A DNA stretch of 64,000 nucleotides, from positions 42,967,430 through 43,031,429 of the forward strand of contig NC_087065.1 in assembly GCF_963678635.1 (NCBI RefSeq), in the 5' to 3' direction. This DNA comes from Symsagittifera roscoffensis. Lineage: Eukaryota > Xenacoelomorpha > Acoela > Convolutidae. The position numbers were made by a program, and so were the translations under genes. Below, piece by piece: positions 1 to 13,273 of the stretch; within the stretch, counting starts at the first letter, position 1, and the number at the start of each line of letters is the position of its first letter. The notes beneath the pieces are model-generated. The model saw nothing but the letters and a program-made list of their open reading frames with translations. It made no database searches and was not told the origin of the DNA.

Positions 1-567
1 ATCAAATTACTGACTCGATTATCTAATATCAGTCCCTTTTAGGAACTGCAAAGTTGTTCTCTCGCACGATTTTTTAAACAACACAAAAACAACGCACCCA
101 AAAAAGACAACATAACCCAAACAGTTGAAGAACTCATCGCGACCCTTAGACTACTCCAAACCTCTATTGCGTCGTTACCTGTCATTACAAACGTGATCCC
201 TATATATTAAACGATCTTCTAATTTCATTAGACTGTTACGTCATCGAAACGACCAAGCACATTATCAGTGCTTCCGAAAGAATTGAGGAATCGTTAATTG
301 CCGAATACCCAAAACTGCACCAGGCTGCTGACATAGAGTTGAGGACTCTAGCTATTGTGCTGCATTTTTTTACCTACTTTAGTAGAATCTTCAAAGCACG
401 TGGCATGGAGCGTCGAACAGCTGGCGAGAAGCGCGAAGCTAAGCGATGAAAAATCTAAATCGGTACGCAAATCTGAATCCTAAACCTAAATCTCAACGGG
501 CGTGCTCATTGAGTCTGTGGCTCTGAGCCTCTTCGAAGAGGTGTAAATATAACACCCGAAATCGGGT

Positions 568-1290
568 CAAGTCAGTCTCTGATTCTTACAGTACATGCTG
601 CGAGAAAACCCTGAAAAATGAAAGCTATTTCGACTGCTTTTGTTCTGGTTGTCAAATGCATCTGATTGAAGATTGCACTGTTCTAAGTCCAGCCGCTGTC
701 AATTGAGTACCAGCCTTCGGACAAATTGCGCTATTGATATGCAACAAATGCGTTGAAGAAAGTGACCAAGCGTCATCGAAGTGACCAAGCGCATAAGGAG
801 TGCTTCCAAAAGAATTGACGAATCGTTAATTGCCGAATATCCAAAACTGCACCAGGCTGCTGACATAGAGTTGAAGACTCAACTATTGTGCTGCATTATT
901 TTCAAGACTTCTATACAATCTTTAAAACACGTGGCATGGCGTCGAACGGCTGGCGAGAAGCGCGAAGCTAAAAGGGGAAAAATCTAAACAGGTACGCAAA
1001 TCGGAGTCCTAAACCTAAATCTCAACAGGCGTGGTCATTGAGTCTCTGGCACTGAGCCTCTTTGAAGATGGCCAAACATAACACCCCAAATCGGGTCAAG
1101 TCAGTCTCTGATTCTTACAGTACATGCTGCGAGAAAATCCTGAAAATTGAAAGCTGTTTCGACTGCTTTTGTTCTGGTTTTAGATTGCATCTGATTGTAG
1201 ACTGCACCTGTCTAAGTGAATCCGCTATCAATTGAGTACCAGCCTGTTGAGGAAAGAATGCGCTATTGATATGCAACAAAAGCGTCGAAA
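568..1290 (+). pseudogene. ORF1 middle of LINE, two copies of a PHD-like zinc finger, broken
   Basis: Translation near 568-770 gives a Cys-Cys, Cys-x-Cys-x2-Cys, His, Cys series ending in Cys-Asn-Lys-Cys, the spacing expected of a PHD-type finger as found in ORF1 proteins of CR1-like LINEs. The second copy (about 1098-1290) has lost the last Cys (Cys-Asn-Lys-Ser). Both carry a stop after a shared Ala-Val/Ile-Asn stretch, so neither is translatable as it stands. The same two-copy arrangement recurs at about 5405-6130 and 15280-16005. Fused or single versions occur in the units at 19563 and 25728. The domain assignment rests on Cys/His spacing only. Confidence 0.5.
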
Positions 1291-1427
1291 AAAAACGTCA
1301 AGATAAGTTGACCCAAGCCGCCCAAGAAATTACAACCTCAAAAAGAACTTCGAGAAATTCAAATGAAACCCCTGGAAAACGAAGTGACTGACCTCAAGAA
1401 AACTGTCAAAAACAATCCTTTTAAAAA

Positions 1428-1676
1428 GTGTCCAAAGCACATCAACGACAAATGATATTGCTATCTGCGAGGAAACTGAAACACTACCCTAAACCAAGAC
1501 AACTGACGAAGGAAGAAGCTGATCTAGAAAACCTTGCCCTCGTCAGAAGAAGGCAACTTATCATCGGCGAATCTGTAGAGAGAAAGGACCTGAGAGTCCG
1601 AGATACAACTTTGTACATTTGGAATGGTGAAATGTGGATAAAAGAGAAACTATCCGAATCAAAAGCACCAAATTGA
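1428..1676 (+). pseudogene. ORF1 C-terminal relic, copy 1
   Basis: An 82-codon frame opens at GTG, not ATG, directly after an in-frame TAA. It is rich in Arg, Lys and Glu and ends ESKAPN-stop. The upstream coiled-coil-like stretch (about 1325-1440, in another frame) shows that the frame was shifted between the two parts. Five near-identical copies occur at 6267, 16142, 20465, 26626 and 33171. It sits just before the ORF2 endonuclease start, as the end of ORF1 should. Assignment to ORF1 is inferred from this position, not from a recognised domain. Confidence 0.6.
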
Positions 1677-2706
1677 CTAACAGCGACAATAATTATCCTT
1701 GTTTACAATGTCAGAACTATACTTGAGTATCAAAGGCGGACAACCTTCCCCAATACTTTCGCACGCATACATTAGAGGTCACAAAGGAGCGTTTTGTAGC
1801 GAAATCCAGCTTGAAACAAAAAAATTATTATCAATGAGAGAAAATCTATAATCATCTTCAAGAATCATAGCACAACTGCTTTTTCCACATCGCTGCTACA
1901 TATTGGACTTCACTTGAAAGGAGACAATGATTGAAAGACCACTGACTTCAAAAAAAACTGATGATAAAGCATCTGGAAGATAACAAGAATTTCGTTTTGT
2001 TTAATTTAATTTGAAATATTAAATTGTCAATTTATTTTTCTAATAACTTAACATTTTTAATTCAATTATTTTTTTCTGTTTTGTTTAGGTATTAACCTTC
2101 AGCGCATTTATAAATTTTACGTCTCTCTCTCTCTCTCTCTCTCTCCCTCTCTCACTTGTAGGGAGAGGAAAAAGTCAATCAAAATTCCGTATAACTAACC
2201 TAGGTTATGGCTTTTAGAACTGTGTTTCTAGTAAATATGTAGTCAACAGATCTGAGACATACCTATGTAGCCATATTTGTTTGTGAATCTAAAGCTAAAT
2301 ACAAATCGTCCGGTTTATAGCCTAAAAGTAGAAACACGTTCATTGGTTCTTTAATGGATCAAAATTCAACAAGCTAGGTCGAGGCGGTGACAAACAAGTA
2401 GAAAGAAGCTATCTGACGTCATTGTTCGCTGTGGTAATGCTAGGTCGAATGTTGTAATTACAAAAAAGATTGTAGAAAATAATTAATTAAATTTTGAGAA
2501 TATATTTTTGGACTTGTAAAAACTGGATTCTCAATCAGGGACTTTGGCAAATTAAAAACGTTGCCGAATTGAATGCATGAATTTTGTTCGAATGTATGTA
2601 TTTTTCTGAGTTTTGTTAGTAGAAGTTATTGCATCTTATTAGGTAGGCAGGTGGCAATAAAAAATGTCGGTGGCAATGAAAACTAGTTTTTTCCTTTTTG
2701 AGCAAA

Positions 2707-2800
2707 ATATCGATATTTCAAATCAAATATCGAAGATTATCGATATATAGATACTGTATTGATTTCTATTTTCGATTCTGATCTAATTCGATATATAGAA
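2707..2800. promoter_or_regulatory. Clustered TATCGATA-type palindromes, one cluster per array unit
   Basis: About 90 bp hold ATATCGATAT, AATATCGAAG, TTATCGATATAT and TTCGATATAT. Equivalent clusters start near 4147, 9704, 11144, 12584, 14024, 17440, 18870, 23598, 25036, 27896, 29328 and 30768. TATCGATA is the core of a known insect promoter element (DRE), and the position in the presumed LINE 5' region would suit a promoter. Function here is inference only; the cluster may be a simple AT-rich remnant. Confidence 0.3.
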
Positions 2801-3395
2801 ATCCCTGGTTGCAATGAGTTCTCAAGGCGTGTTTCAGAACTTTGTTTTGACAATTGCGAAAAGTTTTTCTCAAAAAATACCCTCGCAAATACTTACTAAT
2901 AAGTAAAAACTGAATCGGAACAAAAAAATTTACGAATCTTCCTTGAATTAACGATTCTCACCTATTTTCCCTAAAAAACCAGCATGATTTCTTGAAAAAT
3001 ATTTTTGTAGTGGTGTATGGAAAAGTATTTTTTCAAATAGATAATTTCAGTGTTAATATGAAAACAAGGGGCAGCCTTGGTGGCCCAATAGACAATATTG
3101 AATTGTTGAAAAGTTTGATCACGAAGATATCTTCTGGATTACTTATCACTGGATACTGGGTGGAACTACATTCTGGACGGCTCCCAACTTGCTGTGTTCA
3201 CCATCCCAATTCCCAATCAGCTGCGTAAATTCCAATTTGGTTTATCAATATATTTTCTTAGTCTCTATACCTTATGATCAAAATAGTAGCTGCTAGTTCT
3301 CCTTACCATTTCATCAACAAATTTGAACAATCGAAACAAGTTAAAGTTGCTGATCATGTTCAATAATTCGCGGACCTGAACCTTGACCCTAACAC

Positions 3396-4839
3396 ATCAA
3401 ATTACTGACTCGATTATCTAACATCAGTCCCTTTTAGGAACTGCAAAGTTGTTCTCTCGCACGATTTACTAATAAACACAATAACAACGCACCCAAAAAA
3501 AGACAACATACCCCAAACAATTGGAGAACTCATTGCGACTCTTAAACTATTCCAAATCTCTATTGCATCGTTACATGTCATTGCAAACGTGCTCCCTATA
3601 TGTTCAACGATCTTCTAATTTCATTAGACTGTTACGTCATCGAAGCAACCAAGCACATTATCAGTGCTTCCGAAAGAATTTGACGAATCGTTAATTGCCG
3701 AATACCCAAAACTGCACCAGACTGCTGACATAGAGTTGAGGACTCTAGCTATTGTGCTGCCTTATTTTACCGACTTTAGTAGAATACAAGCTTTAGTATT
3801 CAATAAGCTAGGTCGAGACGGTGACAAACAAGTAGAAAGAAGCTATCTGACGTCAACGTATCGTCGCTGTGGTAATGCTTGGTCGAATGTTGCAATTACA
3901 AAAAAGATTGTATAAAATATTTATTTAAATTTTGAGTATATACTTCTGCACTTGTAAAAACTGGATTCTCAATCAGGGGCTTTGGCAAATTAAAAACGTT
4001 GCCGAATTGAATGCATGAATTATGTTCGAATGTATGCATTTCTCTGAGTTATGTTAGTAGAAGTTATTGCATCTTATTAGGTAGGCAGGTGGCAATAAAA
4101 AGGTGTCGGTGGCAATAAAAACTAGTTCTTTTCTTTTTGAGCCAAATATCGATATTTCAAATCGAATATCGAAGATTATCGATATATAGATACTGTATTG
4201 ATTTCTATTTTTGATTTTGATCTACTTCGATATATAGAAATCCCTGGTTGCAATGAGTTCTCAAGGCGTGTTTCAGAACTTTGTTTTGACAATTGCGAAA
4301 AGTTTTTCTCAAAAATTACCCTCGCGAATTTTTTCTAATAAGTAAAAACTGAATCGGAACAAAAAACTTACGAATCTTCCTTGCATTAACGATTCTCACC
4401 TATTTTCCCTAAAAAAAAACCAGCATGATTTCTAGAAAAATGTTTTTGTAGTGGTATATGGAAAAGTATTTTTTTGAAATAGATAATTTCAGTGTAGTTA
4501 TGAATACAAGGGGAAGCCTTGGTGGCCCGTCAGACAATATTGAATTGTTGAAAAGTTTGATCACGACGATATCTTCTGGATTACTTATCACTGGATACTG
4601 GGTGGTACTACATTCTGGACGGCTCCTGACTTGCTGTGTTGACCATCCCAATTCCCAATCAGCTGAGTACACTCCCATCTTGTTTAATATTTTATTTTTC
4701 TTAGTTTCTATACCTTATGATCAAAATAGTAGCTGCCTAGTTCTCCTTACCATTCAATCAACAAACTTGAACAATCGGAACCAGTTAAGCTTGCTGATCA
4801 TGTTCACTCTTTCGTGGAGCTAAATCTTGACCCTAACAC
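3396..4839 (+). repeat. Array unit 2, S type (1444 bp)
   Basis: The short unit joins the ORF1 start directly to the block with the TATCG/CGATA cluster (about 4146-4240), with no ORF1 middle, tail, endonuclease or CT tract. A frame without stops at 3664-3915 (GTG start, no ATG) covers the ORF1 start and the junction. It recurs in the other S units and is best read as a relic. Confidence 0.85.
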
Positions 4840-6266
4840 ATCAAATTACTGACTCGATTATCTAATATCAGTCCCTTTTAGGAACTGCAAAGTTGTTCTC
4901 TCGCACGATTTTTTAAACAACACAAAAAAAACGCACCCAAAAAAGACAACATAACCCAAACAGTTGAAGAACTCATCGCGACCCTTAGACTACTCCAAAC
5001 CTCTATTGCGTCGTTACCTGTCATTACAAACATGATCCCTATATATTAAATGATCTTCTAATTTCATTAGACTGTTACGTCATCGAAACGACCAAGCACA
5101 TTATCAGTGCTTCCGAAAGAATTGAGGAATCGTTAATTGCCGAATACCCAAAACTGCACCAGGCTGCTGACATAGAGTTGAGGACTCTAGCTATTGTGCT
5201 GCATAATTTTACCTACTTTAGTAGAATCTTCAAAGCACGTGGCATGGAGCGTCGAACAGCTGGCGAGAAGCGCGAAGCTAAGCGATGAAAAATCTAAATT
5301 GGTACGCAAATCTGAATCCTAATCCTAATTCTCAACGGGCGTGCTCATTGAGTCTGTGGCTCTGAGCCTCTTCGAAGAGGTGTAAATATAACACCCAAAA
5401 TCGGGTCAAGTCAGTCTCTGATTCTTACAGTACATGCTGCGAGAAAACCCTGAAAAATGAAAGCTATTTCGACTGCTTTTGTTCTGGTTGTCAAATGCAT
5501 CTGATTGAAGACTGCACTGGTCTAAGTCCAGCCGCTGTCAATTGAGTACCAGCCTTCGGACAAATTGCGCTATTGATATGCAACAAATGCGTTGAAGAAA
5601 GTGACCAAGCGTCATCGAAGTGACCAAGCGCATAAGGAGTGCTTCCAAAAGAATTGACGAATCGTTAATTGCCCAATATCCAAAACCGCACCAGGCTGCT
5701 GACATAGAGTTGAAGACTCAACTATTGTGCTGCATTATTTTCAAGACTTCAATACAATCTTTAAAACACGTGGCATGGCGTCGAACGGCTGGCGAGAAGC
5801 GCGAAGCTAAAAGGGGAAAAATCTAAACAGGTACGCAAATCTGAGTCCTAAACCTAAATCTCAACAGGCGTGGTCATTGAGTCTCTGGCTCTGAGCCTCT
5901 TTGAAGATGGCCAAACATAACACCCCAAATTGGGTCAAGTCAGTCTCTGATTCTTACAGTACATGCTGCGAGAAAATCCTGAAAATTGAAAGCTGTTTCG
6001 ACTGCTTTTGTTCTGGTTTTAGAATGCATCTGATTGTAGACTGCACTGGTCTAAGTGGATCCGCTATCAATTGAGTACCAGCTTGTTGAGGAAAGAATGC
6101 GCTATTGATATGCAACAAAAGCGTCGAAAAAAAACGTCAAGATAAGTTGACCCAAGCCGCCCAAGAAATTACAAGCTCAAAAAGAACTTCGAGAAATTCA
6201 AATGAAACCCCTGGAAAACGAAGTGACTGACCTCAAGAAAACTGTCAAAAACAATCCTTTTAAAAA

Positions 6267-6515
6267 GTGTCCAAAGCACATCAACGACAAATGATATTGC
6301 TATCTGCGAGGAAACTGAAAAACTACCCTAAACCAAGACAACTGACAAAGGAAGAAGCTGATCTAGAAAACCTTGCCCTCGTCAGAAGAAGGCAACTTAT
6401 CATCGGCGAATCTGTAGACAGAAAGGACCTGAGAGTCCGAGATACAACTTTGTACATTTGGAATGGTGAAATGTGGATAAAAGAGAAACTATCCGAATCA
6501 AAAGCACCAAATTGA
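6267..6515 (+). pseudogene. ORF1 C-terminal relic, copy 2
   Basis: Same broken frame as at 1428, differing by a few codons (for example Asn for His near residue 19, and Asp for Glu in the ESVDRKD stretch). It is followed 30 bases later by the ORF2 start. Confidence 0.6.
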
Positions 6516-6545
6516 CTAACAGCGACAATAATTATCCTTGCTTAC

Positions 6546-7013
6546 AATGTCAGAACTATACTTGAGTATCAAAGGCGGACAACCTTCTCCAATACTGTCC
6601 AAGTAAAAAACGCTTATCAAGTCATCTGCCTAACTGAAACCTGGTGGAAAGGAAGAATCGGCGACACTGCACTTTTTCTGACAAACTAAGTTATTCACCA
6701 AAATGACGGTCGAGTGATAAAGGTTTTGGCAAAACATGATGGCGTACTTATAGCAGTAAAAAGAAACATTCCACGTGGCCAAATCAATTCCTCATTTCAA
6801 GACTATGTTATCATCCGCATATCCCTGAACAAGCCGAAATTAATATGCTTCATCTACAGCGCTGCTTCAAACAGTTCCTACACATGGGATATCTCAGATC
6901 TAGTCGAATTCCCAAAATTCATGAGGCGTGAGCAATTTGAACAACGTGCTATTTGTTCGTCATGGGTTGAAGATATAATTTTTAAATGTACACACTGGCC
7001 GTCAATAACTTGA
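6546..7013 (+). pseudogene. ORF2 N-terminal relic: APE-type endonuclease, copy 1
   Basis: The frame from 6546 reads as the start of an apurinic-like endonuclease, with the family's LTETW motif at about 6633-6647 (Ile-Cys-Leu-Thr-Glu-Thr-Trp-Trp). A stop follows about 70 bases later. The match resumes in another frame from about 6714, with the DGVLIAVKRNIP stretch typical of this domain. The catalytic His/Asp end of the domain is missing. In an intact LINE this enzyme nicks the target DNA; this copy cannot encode it. Confidence 0.75.
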
Positions 7014-8368
7014 ACTTCTCTAGATGAGCAGTCAATTCTCGACAAACTCTGAGAGTCAAAGGTCCAACATTTAATTAAAACCCTTGATGGAAACTCACTA
7101 GACGTTCTCCTTAAAAACAAAACGCATTTTGTCACTAGCGTAAAACTTGACAATCGTCTGAGAAGTCTAAATGGGTGAAAAGCGATTCCTCCAACCTCAT
7201 CAAGTAATTAAATACACTTCAATTAAAAAATCAGCGAAAACCTACATCACCGAACGAGTTTTTTTTTGTCCCTAGTAAGGTCAATTGTTCAAAGATCAAC
7301 TACTTAGAAATTTGTATCGATATTTAATTAGAACCAAGTTCTGAGGTTAATTTGGCTCACGAAACATGGCAGCAGGCATTTAAAACGATTGATGCTATAA
7401 AAAAAAATTAACCCAAATTTTCCTTGAAAACACTTCTTTAATGACTTGTTATTAGTCAATTTGATTACTCGTCCTTATTTTTGTATAATATTAGTGAGTT
7501 GCCCATAAGTTTGTTAGAAACGCAGGTGAACTGAGCTTTTTTCCTAGCCTGAAGCATATCATCGTGTCTTATTAAAAGGCAAGAAAACCCGAATTAGAGG
7601 TAAATCTTCAATTTATTCGGACGCATACATTAAAGGTCACAAAGGAGCGTTTTGTGGCGAAATCCAGTTTGAAACAAAAAATTTATTATTATCAATGAGA
7701 GAAAATCTAAGATCATCTTCAAGAATCATAGCACAACTGCTTTTTCCATATCGCTGCTACATAATGGACTTCACTTGAAAGGAGACAATGATTGAAAGAC
7801 CACTGTCATCAAAAAAAAATTGATGATAAAGCATCTGGAAGATAACAAGAATTTCGTTTTGTTCAATTTAATTTGAAATATTAAATTGTCAATTTATTTT
7901 TCTAATAACTTAACATTTTTAATTCAATTATTTTTTTCTGTTTTGTTCAGATATTAGCCTTCAGCGCATTTATGAATTTTAGGTCTCTCTCTCTCTCTCA
8001 GTGTAAATATGAATAATCTCAGTGTAAATATGAATACAAGGGGCAGCCTTGGTGGCCCAATAGTCAATATTGAAGTGTTGGAAAGTTTGATCACGACGAT
8101 ATCTTCTGGATTAATTATCACTGGATACTGGGTGAAACTACACTCTAGACGGCTCCCGGCTTGCTGTGTTCACCATCCCAATTCCCAATCAGCTGAGTAC
8201 ATTTCAATTTTGTGTATTAATTTATTTTTCTTAGTTTCTATTTCTTATGATCAAAATAGTACCTGCCTGTTCTCTTTACCATTCTATCAACATACTTGAA
8301 CAATCGAAACAAGTTAAGCTTGCTGATCAACTTCACTCTTTTGCTTGCCTAAATCTTGACCCTAACAC

Positions 8369-10393
8369 ATCAAATTAATGACTCGATTATCTAACACTAG
8401 TCCCTCCTAGGAACTGCAAAGTTGTTCTCTCGCACGATTTATTAAACAAAACAATAACAACGCACCCAAAAAAAGATAACGTACCCCAAACATTTGAAGA
8501 CTTCATCGTGACCCTTAAACTATTCCAAACTTCTTTTGCGTCGTTACCTGTCATTGCATTTGGAAACACTTCTTTAATGACTTGTTATTAGTCAATTTGA
8601 TTACTCGTCCTTATTTTTGTATAATATTACTGAATTGCCCATAAGTTTGTTAGAAACGCAGGTGAACTGAGCTTTTTCCCTAGCCTGAAGCATATCATCG
8701 TGTCTTATTAAAAGGCAAGAAAACCCGAATTAGAGGTAAATCTTCAATTTATTCGCACGCATACTTTAGAGGTCACAAAGGAGCGTTTTGTGGCGAAATC
8801 CAGCTTGAAACAAAAAAATTATTATCAATGAGAGTAAAATTATGATCATCTTCAAGAATCATAGCACAACTGCTTTTTCCATATCGCTGCTACATAATGG
8901 ACTTCACTTGAAAGGAGACAATGATTGAAAGACCACTGACTTCAAAAAAAACTGATGATAAAGCATCTGGAAGATAACAAGAATTTCGTTTTGTTTAATT
9001 TAATTTAAAATATTAAATTGTCAATTTATTTTTCTAATAACTTAACATTTTTAATTCAATTATTTTTTTCTGTTTTGTTTAGGTATTGAAATTCAGCGCA
9101 TTTATGAATTTTACGTCTCTCTCTTTCTCTCTCTCTCTCTCTCCCTCTCTCACTTGAAGGGAGAGGAAAAAGTCAATCAATATTCAGTATAACTAACCTA
9201 GGTTATGGCTTTTAGAACTGTGTTTCTAGTAAATATGTAGTCAACAGATCTGAGACATACCTATGTAGCCATATTTGTTTGTGAATCTAAAGCTAAATAC
9301 AAATCGTCCGGTTTATAGCCTAAAAGTAGAAACACGTTCGTTGGTTCTTTAATGGATCAAAATTCAACAAGCTAGGTCGAGGCGGTGACAAACAAGTAGA
9401 AAGAAGCTATCTGACGTCATTGTTCGCTGTGGTAATGCTAGGTCGAATGTTGTAATTACAAAAAAGATTGTAGAAAATAATTAATTAAATTTTGAGAATA
9501 TATTTCTGCACTTGTAAAAACTGTATTCTCAATCAGGGACTTTGGCAAATTGAAAACGTTGCCGAATTGAATGCATGAATTTTGTTCGAATGTATGTATT
9601 TTTCTGAGTTTTGTTAGTAGAAGTTATTGCATCTTATTAGGTAGACAGGTGGCAATAAAAAGTGTCGGTGGCAATGAAAACTAGTTCTTTCCTTTTTGAG
9701 CAAAATGTCGATATTTCAAATCAAATATCGAAGATTATCGATATATAGATACTGTATTGATTTCTATTTTCGATTCTGATCTAATTCGATATATAGAAAT
9801 CCCTGGTTGCAATGAGTTTTCAAGTCGCGTTTCAGTACTTTTTTTTGACAATTGCGAAAATTTTTTCTCAAAAAATACCCTCGCAAATACTTACTAATAA
9901 GTAAAAACTGAATCGGAACAAAAAAATTTACGAATCTTCCTTGCATTAACGATTCTCACCTATTTTCCCTAAAAAACCAGCATGATTTCTGGAAAAATGT
10001 TTTTGCAGTGGTGTATGGAAAAGTATTTTTTCAAATAGATAATTTCAGTGTTAATATGAAAACAAGGGGCAGCCTTGGTGGCCTAATGGACAATATTGAA
10101 TTGTTGAAAAGTTTGATCACGAAGATATCTTCTGGATTACTTATCACTGGATACTGGGTGGAACTACATTCTGGACGGCTCCCGACTTGCTGTGTTCACC
10201 ATCCCAATTCCCAATCAGCTGCGTAAATTCCAATTTGGTTTATCAATATATTTTCTTAGTCTCTATACCTTATGATCAAAATAGTAGCTGCTAGTTCTCC
10301 TTACCATTTCATCAACAAATTTGAACAATCGAAACAAGTGAAAGTTGCTGATCATGTTCAATGTTTTGCGGACCTGAACCTTGACCCTAACAC
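8369..10393 (+). repeat. Array unit 4, M type (2025 bp)
   Basis: The first about 190 bp read as the ORF1 N-terminus in one frame (about 8441-8557). At about 8557 the unit jumps into the AT-rich spacer otherwise found after the endonuclease stub. It then has the non-coding block, a CT tract at 9116-9152 and the TATCG/CGATA cluster (about 9704-9800). The unit is thus a LEN-like unit with its ORF1/ORF2 interior deleted. Confidence 0.8.
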
Positions 10394-11833
10394 ATCAAAT
10401 TACTGACTCGATTATCTAACGTCAGTCCCTTTTAGGAACAGCAAAGTTGTTCTCTCGCACGATTTACTAAACAACACAATAACAACGCACCCAAAAAAGA
10501 CAACATACCCCAAGTAATTGAAGAAATCATTGCGACTCTTAAACTATTCCAAATCTCTATTGCATCGTTACATGTCATTGCAAACGTGCTCCCTATATGT
10601 TCAACGATCTTCTTATTTCATTAGACTGTTACGTCATCGAAGCAACCAAGCACATTATCAGTGCTTCCGAAAGAATTTGACGAATCGTTAATTGCCGAAT
10701 ACCCAAAACTGCACCAGACTGCTGACATAGAGTTGAGGACTCTAGCTATTGTGCTGCCTTATTTTACCGACTTTAACAGAATACAAGCTTTAGTATTCAA
10801 TAAGCTAGGTCGAGACAGTGACAAACAAGTAGAAAGAAGCTATCTGACGTCAACGTATCGTCGCTGTGGTAATGCTTGGTCGAATGTTGCAATTACAAAA
10901 AAGATTGTAGAAAACATTTATTTAAATTTTGAGAATATACTTCTGCACTTGTAAAAACTGGATTCTCAATCAGGGGCTTTGGCAAATTAAAAACGTTGCC
11001 GAATTGAATGCATGAATTTTTTTCGAATGTATACATTTCTCTGAGTTATGTTAGTAGAAAATATTGCATCTTATTAGGTAGGCAGGTGGCAATAAAAAGG
11101 TGTCGGTGGCAATAAAAACTAGTTCTTTTCTTTTTGAGCCAAATATCGATATTTCAAATCGAATATCGAAGATTATCGATATATAGGTACTGTATTGATT
11201 TCTATTTTTGATTTTGATCTACTTCGATATGTAGAAATCCCTGGTTGCAATGAGTTCTCAAGGCGTGATTCAGAACTTTGTTTTGACAATTGCGAAAAGT
11301 TTTTCTCAAAAATTACCCTCGCGAATTCTTACTAATAAGCAAAAACTGAATCGGAACAAAAAAACTTACGAATCTTCCTTGCATTAACGATTCTCACCTA
11401 TTTTCCCTAAAAAAACCAGCATGATTTCTGGAAAAATGTTTTTGTAGTGGTATATGGAAAAGTATTTTTTTGAAATAGATAATTTCAGTGTAGTTATGAA
11501 TACAAGGGGAAGCCTTGGTGGCCCGTCAGACAATATTGAATTGTTGAAAAGTTTGATCACGACGATATCTTCTGGATTACTTATCACTGGATACTGGGTG
11601 GTACTACACTCTGGACGGCTCCCGACTTGCTGTGTTCACCATCCCAATTCCCAATCAGCTGCGTAAATTCCAATTTGGTTTATCAATATATTTTCTTAGT
11701 CTCTATACCTTATGATCAAAATAGTAGCTGCTAGTTCTCCTTACCATTTCATCAACAAATTTGAACAATCGAAACAAGTGAAAGTTGCTGATCATGTTCA
11801 ATGTTTTGCGGACCTGAACCTTGACCCTAACAC
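10394..11833 (+). repeat. Array unit 5, S type (1440 bp)
   Basis: First of three consecutive S units with the same period. It is close to identical to the next two over most of its length. Confidence 0.88.
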
Positions 11834-13273
11834 ATCAAATTACTGACTCGATTATCTAACATCAGTCCCTTTTAGGAACAGCAAAGTTGTTCTCTCGCAC
11901 GATTTACTAAACAACACAATAACAACGCACCCAAAAAAGACAACATACCCCAAACAATTGAAGAACTCATTGCGACTCTTAGACTACTCCAAACTTCTAT
12001 TGCGTCGTTTCCTGTCATTACAAACGTGATCCCTATATATTAAACGATCTTCTAATTTCATTAGACTGTTACGTCATCGAAGCAACCAAGCACATTATCA
12101 GTGCTTCCGAAAGAATTTGACGAATCGTTAATTGCCGAATACCCAAAACTGCACCAGACTGCTGACATAGAGTTGAGGACTCTAGCTATTGTGCTGCCTT
12201 ATTTTACCGACTTTAGTAGAATACAAGCTTTAGTATTCAATAAGCTAGGTCGAGACGGTGACAAACAAGTAGAAAGAAGCTATCTGACGTCAACGTATCG
12301 TCGCTGTGGTAATGCTTGGTCGAATGTTGCAATTACAAAAAAGATTGTAGAAAACATTTATTTAAATTTTGAGAATATACTTCTGCACTTGTAAAAACTG
12401 GATTCTCAATCAGGGGCTTTGGCAAATTAAAAACGTTGCCGAATTGAATGCATGAATTTTTTTCGAATATATACATTTCTCTGAGTTATGTTAGTAGAAG
12501 TTATTGCATCTTATTAGGTAGGCAGGTGGCAATAAAAAGGTGTCGGTGGCAATAAAAACTAGTTCTTTTCTTTTTGAGCCAAATATCGATATTTCAAATC
12601 GAATATCGAAGATTATCGATATATAGGTACTGTATTGATTTCTATTTTTGATTTTGATCTACTTCGATATGAAGAAATCCCTGGTTGCAATGAGTTCTCA
12701 AGGCGTGATTCAAAACTTTGTTTTGACAATTGCGAAAAGTTTTTCTCAAAAATTACCCTCGCGAATTCTTACTAATAAGCAAAAACTGAATCGGAACAAA
12801 AAAACTTACGAATCTTCCTTGCATTAACGATTCTCACCTATTTTCCCTAAAAAAACCAGCATGATTTCTGGAAAAATGTTTTTGTAGTGGTATATGGAAA
12901 AGTATTTTTTTGAAATAGATAATTTCAGTGTAGTTATGAATACAAGGGGAAGCCTTGGTGGCCCGTCAGACAATATTGAATTGTTGAAAAGTTTGATCAC
13001 GACGATATCTTCTGGATTACTTATCATTGGATACTGGGTGGTACTACACTCTGGACGGCTCCCGACTTGCTGTGTTCACCATCCCAATTCCCAATCAGCT
13101 GCGTAAATTCCAATTTGGTTTATCAATATATTTTCTTAGTCTCTATACCTTATGATCAAAATAGTAGCTGCTAGTTCTCCTTACCATTTCATCAACAAAT
13201 TTGAACAATCGAAACAAGTGAAAGTTGCTGATCATGTTCAATGTTTTGCGGACCTGAACCTTGACCCTAACAC
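11834..13273 (+). repeat. Array unit 6, S type (1440 bp)
   Basis: Exactly 1440 bp, like its left neighbour. From about 11975 it carries a patch (presumed ORF1 start) that matches the L-type units rather than the preceding S unit, which suggests gene conversion or recombination between unit types. Confidence 0.88.

Larger units (their letters stand above)
1..3395 (+). repeat. Array unit 1, L type (3395 bp)
   Basis: Contains the ORF1 start, two diverged copies of the ORF1 middle (about 270-750 and 807-1290, offset near 540 bp), the ORF1 tail (1428-1676) and the first 60 bases of ORF2. It then jumps to the non-coding block at about 1765. A CT tract lies at 2122-2152, and the TATCG/CGATA cluster at about 2707-2800. 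Confidence 0.85.
4840..8368 (+). repeat. Array unit 3, LEN type (3529 bp)
   Basis: This is the longest unit. It holds both ORF1-middle copies, the ORF1 tail, the longest endonuclease stub (6546-7013), about 350 bp of AT-rich spacer (7260-7620) not seen in L units, the non-coding block, and a short CT tract at 7984-7999. It then skips the TATCG/CGATA block and goes straight to a duplicated 'CAGTGTAAATATGAATA' motif. Confidence 0.85.
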